From assembly GCA_029237695.1 (NCBI GenBank), contig CM055275.1:90074433-90138432 (forward strand): a DNA stretch of 64,000 nucleotides, written 5' to 3'. This document shows positions 44,097-54,399 of the stretch, piece after piece. Position 1 is the stretch's first letter. The number at the start of each line of letters is the position of its first letter. The notes under the pieces are model-generated. The model did no database searches, was not told the DNA's origin, and saw only the letters and a program-made list of their open reading frames with translations. The position numbers and the translations under genes are program-made. Source of the DNA: Conchocele bisecta. Its lineage: Eukaryota; Mollusca; Bivalvia; Lucinida; Thyasiridae.

Positions 44097-44560
44097 TGTC
44101 ACTCACCAAGTCAAGCGGTATAGCTACACTGATAAGGCAGATTTTGTCAATGCATAGCGATGTCTTACATGTATGTTGACGCCGGTGTAGCATACAACCT
44201 GATATGGAAGATTCGGGCAACACATAACAAGTTACCTGATGCACAATCCTACCTGTGTGGTAGCGCCAGTGTATCCCACAGCGAGCACACACCAGGTCGG
44301 AAGGAATTGCCGCGGTGATATGCAACATTCGGGCAATGGACCTGATAGAAAATCTTACCTGTATGGTAATGCCATTGTAGAACACAACGGTTACATACCA
44401 GACCGCTGTTTGATACACTGGTGTTACCACACAATATATATTGCGCAAATGTTACCTATCAGTGTGGCTATACATTTGCGCAATATATATTGTGTGGTAA
44501 CACCATTGGATCAAGCAGCGGCCACACACCAAGTCTAGCTGAATATGGCAACAGTGTTAT
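44097..44560. repeat. Degenerate copies of the monooxygenase exon end, both orientations
   Basis: The true exon ends (minus strand) with codons for IPPDLVCDRCVLQWRYHTG and then GTAAAC. Copies: 44253-44341 minus, AAIPSDLVCARCGIHWRYHTG-like, with acceptor-like CAG before it and donor GTAGGA after it. 44359-44404 minus, LVCNRCVLQWHYHTG-like with donor GTAAGA. 44396-44434 plus, DRCLIHWCYHT-like. 44490-44557 minus, LDLVCGRCLIQWCYHT-like. 44097-44141 minus, SVAIPLDLV-like. About 44155-44215 minus, only the last part with a TGTAAGAC donor-like end. Most are too short or out of frame to work as exons. Confidence 0.75.
44419..44505. repeat. Perfect 33-bp inverted repeat formed by opposed exon copies
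   Basis: 44419-44451 and 44473-44505 are exact reverse complements around a 21-base loop. Each arm contains the TGGTGTTACCACACA word derived from codons for W-C-Y-H-T plus ATATATATTGCGCAAATG. The palindrome thus joins a plus-strand and a minus-strand copy of the exon end. Confidence 0.9.
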
Positions 44561-44807
44561 GACAGTCGATGAACTGAAGGCAATTTTAAGTGGAGTATGT
44601 AACAAATAGTCCTGATCATATAGAAAAATCATTCTTACCATTATCGCTAAGCGACAAAGCTTAGTGATAACGGTAACACTATTTGTATAGACGTATGACT
44701 GGTGAGTGGTAGTATACGTGTACCCATTCCGTCCACAGCGTCATCGTTTACCATACCTCCCATTACATTCAACCACATATTCCTTACTCGCTGATGATTT
44801 AGTTTAC

Positions 44808-45056
44808 CTGTGTGATAACGCCATTGCAGCACACAGCGGTCACACACCAGATCGGGCGGGATGGCCACCGTGACATGGAAATCGCCCGCCCTCTTCGGAT
44901 AGAACCTCATGGGCGTGCCCTGCATGTAGCCCTCTTTGATGGGAAGGATGTTCTGGTTGAGGCAGTCCTGGGTCACGGGGGTCGAGTTGGCCGCGCAGAT
45001 CCGGAACTCAAAGAATCCTTTCGCCGAGCTGAGCAGTTCCACTTTCACCCGCATCT
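44808..45056 (-). CDS. Exon of an AA15-type lytic polysaccharide monooxygenase (chitin-binding type-4 domain), partial
   Basis: The minus-strand exon runs from acceptor CTCTCACACAG (45057) to donor GTAAAC (44807), 249 bases, phase 1 to phase 1. It encodes about 82 residues with GFFEFRICAANSTPVTQDC, TPMRFYPKRAG and VAIPPDLVCDRCVLQWRYHTG. The C-x-x-C-V-L-Q-W-x-Y-x-x-G signature and preceding FEFRxC segment are typical of the central to C-terminal part of AA15 domains. These are secreted copper enzymes that oxidatively cut chitin or cellulose. The N-terminal histidine of the copper brace and the signal peptide must be in upstream exons at higher coordinates; I found none within the repeat arrays. 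The exon normally following, with the GCGPQE motif, is also not visible, so the gene may be incomplete. GC content is far above the surroundings. Confidence 0.8.
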
Positions 45057-45107
45057 CTGTGTGAGAGGAGACAGTACGGAGGATTATTCGCTGTGACTGG
45101 AGATATG

Positions 45108-45162
45108 TCGAACAGTGTAGATCCAGATCAGTCTGTGCTTTCGCACAGTCTGATCGGGATCT
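45108..45162. repeat. Element F hairpin
   Basis: GTAGATCCAGATCAGTCTGT and CACAGTCTGATCGGGATCTG pair around a short loop (GCTTTC). It lies in the intron directly upstream of the monooxygenase exon. Confidence 0.65.
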
Positions 45163-45165
45163 GGG

Positions 45166-45364
45166 GGCTGTTTCACTAAACTTCGTAGACTAAAATGTTC
45201 GTAAGTGCAAAATTATGATAGTCTGTCAATTTCACATTAACAATGTTTCCTGCTAAACAATTATTAGATTTACATTTATTGAGCATAGGTTATGCTCAAT
45301 AATTGTAAATCCGTGAATTGAAATTTCCAGACGATCGTAAATTTGCACTTACGAACATTTTAGC
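45166..45364. mobile_element. MITE-A copy, right end cut off
   Basis: It starts CTGTTTCACTAAACTTCGTA and proceeds normally to TTACGAACATTTTAG at 45363. There the expected terminal TCGTACGAAGTTTAGTG is replaced by the end of the palindromic-minisatellite element. Confidence 0.75.
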
Positions 45365-46012
45365 ACCGCAGACGTAGAATTCCTTTTTTTATTAATTCGT
45401 TCCCTCGAAATAACTATTCGTTCCCTCAATTTAACAATTCGTTCCCACGAATTAACAAATCGTTCCCATGAATTAACAATTTGTTCCATCAATTTAATAA
45501 TTCGTTCCCAATGGAACGATTTATTAATTCGTGGGAACGAATTGCTATATCGTGGGAACGAATTGTTAATTCGAGGGAACGAATTGTAATTTCGAAGGAA
45601 CAAATTGTTATATCGTGGAAACGAATTGTTATATCGTGGAATCGAATTGTTAATTGGAGGGAACGAATTGTGAAATTGAGGGAATGAATTGTCATTTCGT
45701 GGGAACGAATTGTTAATTCGTGGGAACGAATTGCTTTATAGTGGGAACGAATTGTTTTAATTCGAGGGAACTAATTGTTAAATTGAGGGAACGAATTGTC
45801 ATATTGTTCAATTCGAGGGAACGAATTTTTAAATTGAAGGAACTAATTGTCATTTTGTGGGAACGAATCATTAATTCGAAGGAACTAATTGTTATATCGT
45901 GGTAACGAATTGTTAATTGGAGCGAACTAATTGTTAATTGAGGGAACTAATTGTTATATCGTGGGAACGAATTAATAAATAAATTCCATATGCCCTGCGG
46001 GGCTCCGTAGTC
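45364..46012. mobile_element. Element K: CGGAGCCCCGCAGGG-ended element filled with a palindromic minisatellite
   Basis: About 30 copies of units such as GGGAACGAATTGTTAATTCG and their reverse complements fill 45395-45975; most units are themselves near-palindromes (TTCG ... CGAA). The right border reads CCCTGCGGGGCTCCGTAG. The left border ACCGCAGACGTAGAATTCC is a weaker inverted match. A second element of this kind, with the border CTACGGAGCCCCGCAGGGG, is at 51668-51975. Confidence 0.7.
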
Positions 46013-46390
46013 AGTACTGGATGTAGTAGTGAACGTGACCTTTAACATGTATAGTTACATATGTATACACCGTAGTCAGTACTGGATGTAGTAGTGAACG
46101 TGACCTTTAACATGTATAGTTACATATGTATACACAGTATTCAGTACTGGATGTAGTAGTGAACGTGACCTTTAATATGTATAGTTACATATGTATACAC
46201 CGTATATACTGCAGGGCTCCGTAGTCAATACTGGATGTAGTAGTGAACGTGACCTTTAACAAGTATAGTTACATATGTATATACTGCAGGGCTCCGTAGT
46301 CAGTACTGGATGTAGTAGTGAACGTGACCTTTAACAAGTATAGTTACATATGTATACACTGCGGGGCTCCGTAGTCAGTACTGGATGTAG
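46004..46390. repeat. 81-bp satellite, left flank in opposite orientation (66- and 75-bp units)
   Basis: Five to six units on CTCCGTAGTCAGTACTGGAT, GTAGTAGTGAACGTGACCTT and TATAGTTACATATGTATA. The first three lack the GCAGGGCT part (66 bases), later ones are 75 bases. All lack the six bases ACATGT that the main block has between GGATGT and AGTAGTG. The array starts directly at the right end of element K. Confidence 0.85.
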
Positions 46391-49300
46391 GTCACGTTCA
46401 CTACTACATGTACATCCAGTACTGAGTACGGAGCCCGCAGTATATACATATGTAACTATACTTGTTAAAGGTCACGTTCACTACTACATGTACATCCAGT
46501 ACTGAGTACGGAGCCCCGCAGTATATACATATGTAACTATACTTGTTAAAGGTCACGTTCACTACTACATGTACATCCAGTACTGACTACGGAGCCCCGC
46601 AGTGTATACATATGTAACTATACTTGTTAAAGGTCACGTTCACTACTACATGTACATCCAGTACTGAGTACGGAGCCCTGCAGTATATACATATGTAACT
46701 ATACTTGTTAAAGGTCACGTTCACTACTACATGTACATCCAGTACTGAGTACGGCGAGCCCTGCAGTGTATACATATGTAACTATACTTGTTAAAGGTCA
46801 CGTTCACTACTACATGTACATCCAGTACTGAGTACGGAGCCCCGCATATATACATATGTAACTATACTTGTTAAAGGTCACGTTCACTACTACATGTACA
46901 TCCAGTACTGAGTACGGAGCCCTGCAGTATATACATATGTAACTATACTTGTTAAAGGTCACGTTCACTACTACATGTACATCCAGTACTGAGTACGGAG
47001 CCCCGCAGTATATACATATGTAACTATACTTGTTAAAAGGTCACGTTCACTACTACATGTACATCCAGTACTGACTACGGAGCCCTGCATGTATACATAT
47101 GTAACTATACTTGTTAAAGGTCACGTTCACTACTACATGTACATCCAGTACTGAGTACGGAGCCCCGCAGTGTATACATATGTAACTATACTTGTTAAAG
47201 GTCACGTTCACTACTACATGTACATCCAGTACTGACTACGGAGCCCTGCAGTGTATACATATGTAACTATACTTGTTAAAGGTCACGTTCACTACTACAT
47301 GTACATCCAGTACTGAGTACGGAGCCCCGCAGTGTATACATATGTAACTATACTTGTTAAAGGTCACGTTCACTACTACATGTACATCCAGTACTGAGTA
47401 CGGAGCCCCGCAGTGTATACATATGTAACTATACTTGTTAAAGGTCACGTTCACTACTACATGTACATCCAGTACTGAGTACGGAGCCCCGCAGTATATA
47501 CATATGTAACTATACTTGTTAAAGGTCACGTTCACTACTACATGTACATCCAGTACTGAGTACGGAGCCCCGCAGTATATACATATGTAACTATACTTGT
47601 TAAAGGTCACGTTCACTACTACATGTACATCCAGTACTGAGTACGGAGCCCCGCAGTGTATACATATGTAACTATACTTGTTAAAGGTCACGTTCACTAC
47701 TACATGTACATCCAGTACTGGACTACGGAGCCCTGCAGTGTATACATATGTAACTATACTTGTTAAAGGTCACGTTCACTACTACATGTACATCCAGTAC
47801 TGAGTACGGAGCCCCGCAGTATATACATATGTAACTATACTTGTTAAAGGTCACGTTCACTACTACATGTACATCCAGTACTGACTACGGAGCCCCGCAG
47901 TATATACATATGTAACTATACTTGTTAAAGGTCACGTTCACTACTACATGTACATCCAGTACTGAGTACGGAGCCCCGCAGTATATACATATGTAACTAT
48001 ACTTGTTAAAGGTCACGTTCACTACTACATGTACATCCAGTACTGACTACGGAGCCCCGCTAGTATACATATGTAACTATACTTGTTAAAGGTCACGTTC
48101 ACTACTACATGTACATCCAGTACTGAGTACGGAGCCCCGCAGTGTATACATATGTAACTATACTTGTTAAAGGTCACGTTCACTACTACATGTACATCCA
48201 GTACTGAGTACGGAGCCCCGCAGTGTATACATATGTAACTATACTTGTTAAAGGTCACGTTCACTACTACATGTACATCCAGTACTGAGTACGGAGCCCC
48301 GCAGTATATACATATGTAACTATACTTGTTAAAGGTCACGTTCACTACTACATGTACACCCAGTACTGAGTACGGAGCCCCGCAGTGTATACATATGTAA
48401 CTATACTTGTTAAAGGTCACGTTCACTACTACATGTACATCCAGTACTGAGTACGGAGCCCCGCAGTATATACATATGTAACTATACTTGTTAAAGGTCA
48501 CGTTCACTACTACATGTACATCCAGTACTGAGTACGGAGCCCCGCAGTATATACATATGTAACTATACTTGTTAAAGGTCACGTTCACTACTACATGTAC
48601 ATCCAGTACTGAGTACGGAGCCCCGCAGTATATACATATGTAACTATACTTGTTAAAGGTCACGTTCACTACTACATGTACATCCAGTACTGAGTACGGA
48701 GCCCCGCAGTATATACATATGTAACTATACTTGTTAAAGGTCACGTTCACTACTACATGTACATCCAGTACTGAGTACGGAGCCCGCAGTGTATACATAT
48801 GTAACTATACTTGTTAAAGGTCACGTTCACTACTACATGTACATCCAGTACTGACTACGGAGCCCCGCAGTAGTATACATATGTAACTATACTTGTTAAA
48901 GGTCACGTTCACTACTACATGTACATCCAGTACTGACTACGGAGCCCTGCAGTGTATACATATGTAACTATACTTGTTAAAGGTCACGTTCACTACTACA
49001 TGTACATCCAGTACTGACTACGGAGCCCCGCAGTATATACATATGTAACTATACTTGTTAAAGGTCACGTTCACTACTACATGTACATCCAGTACTGACT
49101 ACGGAGCCCTGCAGTGTATACATATGTAACTATACTTGTTAAAGGTCACGTTCACTACTACATGTACATCCAGTACTGAGTACGGAGCCCCGCAGTGTAT
49201 ACATATGTAACTATACTTGTTAAAGGTCACGTTCACTACTACATGTACATCCAGTACTGAGTACGGAGCCCCGCAGTATATACATATGTAACTATACTTG

Positions 49301-50453
49301 TTAAAGGTCACGTTCACTACTACATGTACATCCAGTACTGAGTACGGAGCCCCGCAGTGTATACATATGTAACTATACTTGTTAAAGGTCACGTTCACTA
49401 CTACATGTACATCCAGTACTGAGTACGGAGCCCCGCAGTGTATACATAGTAACTATACTTGTTAAAGGTCACTTCACTACTACATGTACATCCAGTACTG
49501 AGTACGGAGCCCCGCAGTGTATACATATGTAACTATACTTGTTAAAGGTCACGTTCACTACTACATGTACATCCAGTACTGAGTACGGAGCCCCGCAGTA
49601 TATACATATGTAACTATACTTGTTAAAGGTCACGTTCACTACTACATGTACATCCAGTACTGAGTACGGAGCCCCGCAGTGTATACATATGTAACTATAC
49701 TTGTTAAAGGTCACGTTCACTACTACATGTACATCCAGTACTGAGTACGGAGCCCCGCAGTATATACATATGTAACTATACTTGTTAAAGGTCACGTTCA
49801 CTACTACATGTACATCCAGTACTGACTACGGAGCCCTGCAGTGTATACATATGTAACTATACTTGTTAAAGGTCACGTTCACTACTACATGTACATCCAG
49901 TACTGAGTACGGAGCCCCGCAGTATATACATATGTAACTATACTTGTTAAAGGTCACGTTCACTACTACATGTACATCCAGTACTGAGTACGGAGCCCTG
50001 CAGTGTATACATATGTAACTATACTTGTTAAAGGTCACGTTCACTACTACATGTACATCCAGTACTGAGTACGGAGCCCCGCAGTATATACATATGTAAC
50101 TATACTTGTTAAAGGTCACGTTCACTACTACATGTACATCCAGTACTGAGTACGGAGCCCTGCAGTGTATACATATGTAACTATACTTGTTAAAGGTCAC
50201 GTTCACTACTACATGTACATCCAGTACTGACTACGGAGCCCCGCAGTATATACATATGTAACTATACTTGTTAAAGGTCACGTTCACTACTACATGTACA
50301 TCCAGTACTGACTACGGAGCCCTGCAGTGTATACATATGTAACTATACTTGTTAAAGGTCACGTTCACTACTACATGTACATCCAGTACTGAGTACGGAG
50401 CCCCGCAGTATATACATATGTAACTATACTTGTTAAAGGTCACGTTCACTACT
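46391..50453. repeat. 81-bp satellite, main block of about 50 units
   Basis: Unit: CAGTATATACATATGTAACT, ATACTTGTTAAAGGTCACGT, TCACTACTACATGTACATCC, AGTACTGAGTACGGAGCCCC, G. Copies are nearly identical, differing mainly at CAGTATAT/CAGTGTAT, CCCCG/CCCTG and GAGTACGG/GACTACGG. Since 81 is a multiple of three, one minus-strand frame stays open for up to 257 codons (27-residue periods with NVTFNKYSY); it has no initiator context, and small indels break it repeatedly. I treat it as non-coding. The whole block is inverted relative to its flanks. Confidence 0.95.
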
Positions 50454-50517
50454 TTTAACAAGTATAGTTACATATGTATACACTGCGGGGCTCCGTAGTC
50501 AGTACTGGATGTACTTG
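50454..50517. repeat. 81-bp satellite, right flank, opposite orientation
   Basis: One partial unit, TTTAACAAGTATAGTTACAT to GTCAGTACTGGATGTA, in the orientation of the left flank, followed directly by the LTR-like sequence. Confidence 0.85.
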
Positions 50518-51300
50518 AAAGTCAATAGGGATAACTCCACGGATATATAAGGACTGACGCAGCGTCAGTCGGCAGTTGGTAGTGGACTCTCCAAGAGTCC
50601 AGTTCGGTAGCATACTAGCAGGCTGAATATGTAGATTGCATTGTAGGGTTGTGTAGCTAGCTTCAGAGAAGATATTTACAGATATTGATAGAGAGATAGT
50701 AGACATAGTACTATTCGTGATTTCTGCCAGTATTGGGTAGAGGCTAGGAGACTGGACAAAATGAATCTGCAGGGCTTCAGATAGCTTGTACAGTGAGACG
50801 CAGCGTAAGCGGAACATACTGCTCGTGAGACAAGTATTCCAAGGTGCTCCCCGGGCTTAGCAACCCGGGTCGCGTTTGCATTGGGCGAATACGTTCAACT
50901 TGGCTCCTGGAGCTGTGTGTTGTACCTTGCACTGGTATGTAGGAGTTATCCTTGGAACAGTGATTATTTGTTGTCAGTGAAGGGCTTGCCTTATGCAGCT
51001 CGTGAGCTAGTCTCCGAGAGCGGTGCTGACCAAGGGCGGCTAATCATGGGTCGCGTTAGTGCTGCGTGGGACTTGGCTCACCGGGTTGTTGCATAAGCTA
51101 ATCCTTGCGGACAGGAGTTACTCTCCTTGGAAAGTTTGCATGGTAGCTCGTGGTTTCAAAAAAGAAAACAGGCGCGCAATTACGGGTGTTCTCCTCAGGT
51201 GTATTATTTGTAAGGAGTTGATTACGGGTTGTCTCTCACAGCGAAACCCGTGCAAATAATTTGCAAGAGTGTAATAAAGGATGACTCGTCGGTAAATAGA
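50518..51300 (+). mobile_element. Solo-LTR-like sequence
   Basis: A GC-richer, non-tandem block of about 0.78 kb. It has a TATA-like GGATATATAAGG (50539-50550) followed by the hairpin GACGCAGCGTC, and near its end GTAATAAAGG (51271-51280), a polyadenylation-signal candidate. Promoter, body and polyadenylation signal in this order fit a retrotransposon LTR. No internal coding region or second direct copy is seen. A 0.3 kb fragment of its 3' half lies inverted at 980-1282. Exact ends and target duplication could not be fixed. Confidence 0.45.
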
Positions 51301-51667
51301 ACACAAGCCCAGTGATAATGTTCCCGTGAACATGATGAACACTCGCGGTGTTACATGTAGCCATTCTACTCGGAAATGTTGTAATTGTGTGAATTTTACA
51401 TGTGGGGTTGGTCAACTTTGATCAATTATTTTAGAGTGATCGCAATTAATACTACATATTATAAATTACCTGTTTGCATCTTGTACATGTATTTGTCTAA
51501 AAACGTTCCAAGTATAGGGTGACCAATTATAACTTAGCGCAAGTGTATGCTTACATACATGTCCAACATCGTTAACACATCAATATCCATTCCAGTTACT
51601 TACTAGGGGCAAAAAGGGTTAATGATGGTTTACACACAATAGCCGGCAAACCACTGACATCGATATC

Positions 51668-51975
51668 TACGGAGCCCCGCAGGGGACGTAAACTTATTTT
51701 TGTTTTATTAATTCGTTCACACGAAATAACAATTTGTTCCCTCAATTTAACAATTCGTTTCCACGAATTAACAATTCCCTCCATTTAGCTATTCCTTTCC
51801 ACGAATTCGCGGGAACGAATTGTTAAATTGATGGAACGAATTGTCATTTCGTAAGAACGAATTGTTAATGCGAAGGAACGAATTGTTATGTACTGGGAAC
51901 GAATTGTTAATTCGAAGGAATGAATAATTAAATTGAGGGAACGAATTGTTATTTCGAGGGAACGAATTAAAGGTA
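51668..51975. mobile_element. Element K, second copy (palindromic minisatellite)
   Basis: It begins CTACGGAGCCCCGCAGGGG, then TTATTAATTCGTTC and about 14 units of the GGGAACGAATTGTT type in both senses. It ends GGGAACGAATTAAAGGTACT next to an element E end. Together with 45364-46012 it brackets the satellite and the LTR-like sequence. Confidence 0.75.
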
Positions 51976-52440
51976 CTTGCCTATTCAGTAGGCACAAACT
52001 GTTCTTTATATCAGAGACATCATCTGAGACCTTTTCTGGCAACATAAGCATTCATTCACCATTACCCCACGTATTGATTTGCATTAGGATACATTTTATA
52101 TCAGAGTAACGTTTCACACTGATATCAGGGGCGATAACCGTGTTTTCTTAAAATGTTAACGGACATTACTATTTATAGTCTGTGTTTATCTTTTGATGTG
52201 CAATAATAATTATAATCTGTCGAAAATATTTTTTTTTCAGGTGACGCATTTAATTAATATAAATAATTACAAAATACCATGCGTCATTTGCATATGAAAA
52301 TAGCCTGATACCAACGCGCGTCACTATCAGTAAAAAATATAAATGGTTATACCTGTATAGCGGCGACTCGTAATCGTTATAACTGGTGGAAAGTGACACA
52401 ATTATGCACTTTTTTAATTTAAAAAAAGAAAAATAGTACA
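51975..52440. mobile_element. Element E copy
   Basis: CTATTCAGTAGGCACAAACT, CTGATATCAGGGGCGATAAC, GTGACGCATTTAATTAATAT and CGCGTCACTATCAGTAAA are in the family order. The left end is slightly altered at its junction with element K, and the right terminus is not recognisable. Confidence 0.75.
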
Positions 52441-53960
52441 CGGAAAGCAGACTTCCGCGTTGTGTATTGTCTTACCAGACAATGTAATCTTGCCAACATA
52501 TCTTTCTTTTGTTCAAAATACAGTGGATATGTCTCTTTGTATTACTTTTATGGAATGGGATTAAGTGACTCTAGGGCTGAATATATATGAGCCGCGCCGT
52601 GCGAAAACTGGGCTTAATGACACCATTTTCAGTTTTTTACTTTTTCGCGTATTCTGAATTGTACATCTTTTAAAAGCCATATGCCGCCAAAATTATCAAT
52701 GTATCCCAATTATGTTTCATTTTAGAAGTAGTTTTATAACGCGTGGTAAAAACTTATATGACGTTTTAGATCAATGACGTCGAAATTACGACGTTTTTAC
52801 CAACGGCGTATAGAAGGGGTGTTGATCCGGACAAGTCCTATAGATTTGTCATATTTTATCGCATGTCAACCAGATTTGGATATCTCGTAGCCTGGCCAAG
52901 TGTCTCCCATTAGGCCAAGACTAAACGTATGAAAATAATGTGCATGGCTCGTGTTGCAGTTGCTAATGTAACGTCATGTTTTGGATTGCGGACAAAGTAA
53001 GTAACGTATTTCGTATGAATAATTTTCAAATAAGGCAGAGTGAGGAGTTTCCCTGTTGTTTGCTGCTGTCTGAAATAATTTTGGGGAATAATAGCGACAT
53101 CATTTAACATTTCGTATGCGACGACATATTTTAAAGTAGGGAGTAGGCCGCTTATAACATTAACTTAGTTACAAAACACGATACCGGGCAGATTTGGTAG
53201 CGTGATACCTTATACATTTAATTGTCGCCGTGTGTCTTTCTTGAGGATCGCATTACCATCGCCTGCTATACATTATTATGCAGTCAAGTGATAAACTGAT
53301 GATTTGATACTAAACAAGCACTTTCGACTACAAAAGCAAGTTTATGACCATCACATTTCCAATTAATATGTTTATGCATTTATTTTAAATTCAATACAAA
53401 CCCCGGATATTTATGTCATTATATAGCTGCGTGTCTACCTCCATTTATGATAAATTGAGTAAAATTGAATGGCATGTCATTCGCTAAGTACTGGATAGAA
53501 TTGTTCAAAAGTCTCAATTGACCAAGATAATAGATGGTAATATTGTTGGCATACACTAGGTTGTTGATATTTAATATTATTTAGGAATCAAAGTGCAGTG
53601 TAAGCGAAGACTTCGCTGATATGTAGCCAGTTAAATTATGCGTTCACCATTTTGAATTCATAAGGACAACCGACGAAAAAGAGTAAAACTGTCAAAGAAC
53701 GACAGTTAGGCGACAATGTACAGTGAAACTTAAACGACATTCTTCCTATTGAGTGTTCTGTGTTTGATACTCACTTAACGAAGCTGACGTAAATCGGATA
53801 TTGATACTCGACGCAACAGTATACGCGGTAAGTAATAGGTAGTGCCCTAATCGACGTGTTTGGACAACCTACATGTCCTTCGCGGCTCGGTGTTTCATGG
53901 ACTAAACTAGGTAAAATAGACAGGGGCGCTGGAAGCATCATAAGACGCTACCCACCCAAC
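52440..53960. other. Stretch without supported features
   Basis: No tandem units, foldbacks or convincing exons seen. A short acceptor/donor pair around 52957-52997 (GTTGCAG ... AAAGTAAGT) encloses about 40 bases with one open frame; too little to call. Confidence 0.4.
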
Positions 53961-53966
53961 ATGTAT

Positions 53967-54023
53967 GTTGTTACCACTCAGTTGAACCGTCTCGTCGAGA
54001 CGGTTCAACTGAGTGGTAACAAC
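53967..54023. repeat. 57-base near-perfect palindrome
   Basis: 53967-53994 and 53996-54023 are exact reverse complements with a single T between them. The arms run from GTTGTTACCACTCAG to the centre CTCGTCGAG. Nothing similar is seen elsewhere in the window. Confidence 0.95.
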
Positions 54024-54159
54024 GTTCACTTCTGATGAGAAATGAGAAAAATTGCAGAAAAATATTTACATGTAGGTTGTTTAAACACATGAACACCTCG
54101 ATTATGGTAATAACTATTAAAATGAGTGCGACACAGACAACATGTTATGTAATCAGCAT

Positions 54160-54345
54160 TGCTTCAAATTATGATGATGTGTTTATGCAATACATATGAT
54201 CTAACATTTGTTTTGATTTGATATGCCGAGTTTCTTACGAAATCAATTAACGAGTTTATTAAATAGCATATTAAAGCATGACTCATGTAAGATCCTATAA
54301 TTATTATACAACATGGGTTATTACAGTGTGCGAATAAAGTGTACT
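54160..54345. mobile_element. Element H fragment
   Basis: Read on the minus strand it carries TTTATTGCATAA-type and TATTAAA-type words of the family. The + strand has AATTATGATGATGTGTTTAT and ATGCAATACATATGATC. Degraded. Confidence 0.4.
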
Positions 54346-54399
54346 AAAACTCATACATTGGTGTAATAAATTTTCAAATGTGAGCGACACAGACAACAT

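Noticed and set aside
46587..50206. Minus-strand open frames of up to 257 codons with 27-residue repeats
   Set aside because: They exist because the 81-bp satellite unit is a multiple of three without a stop in that frame. Small indels break the frame repeatedly, and there is no start context, splice border or non-repeat part.
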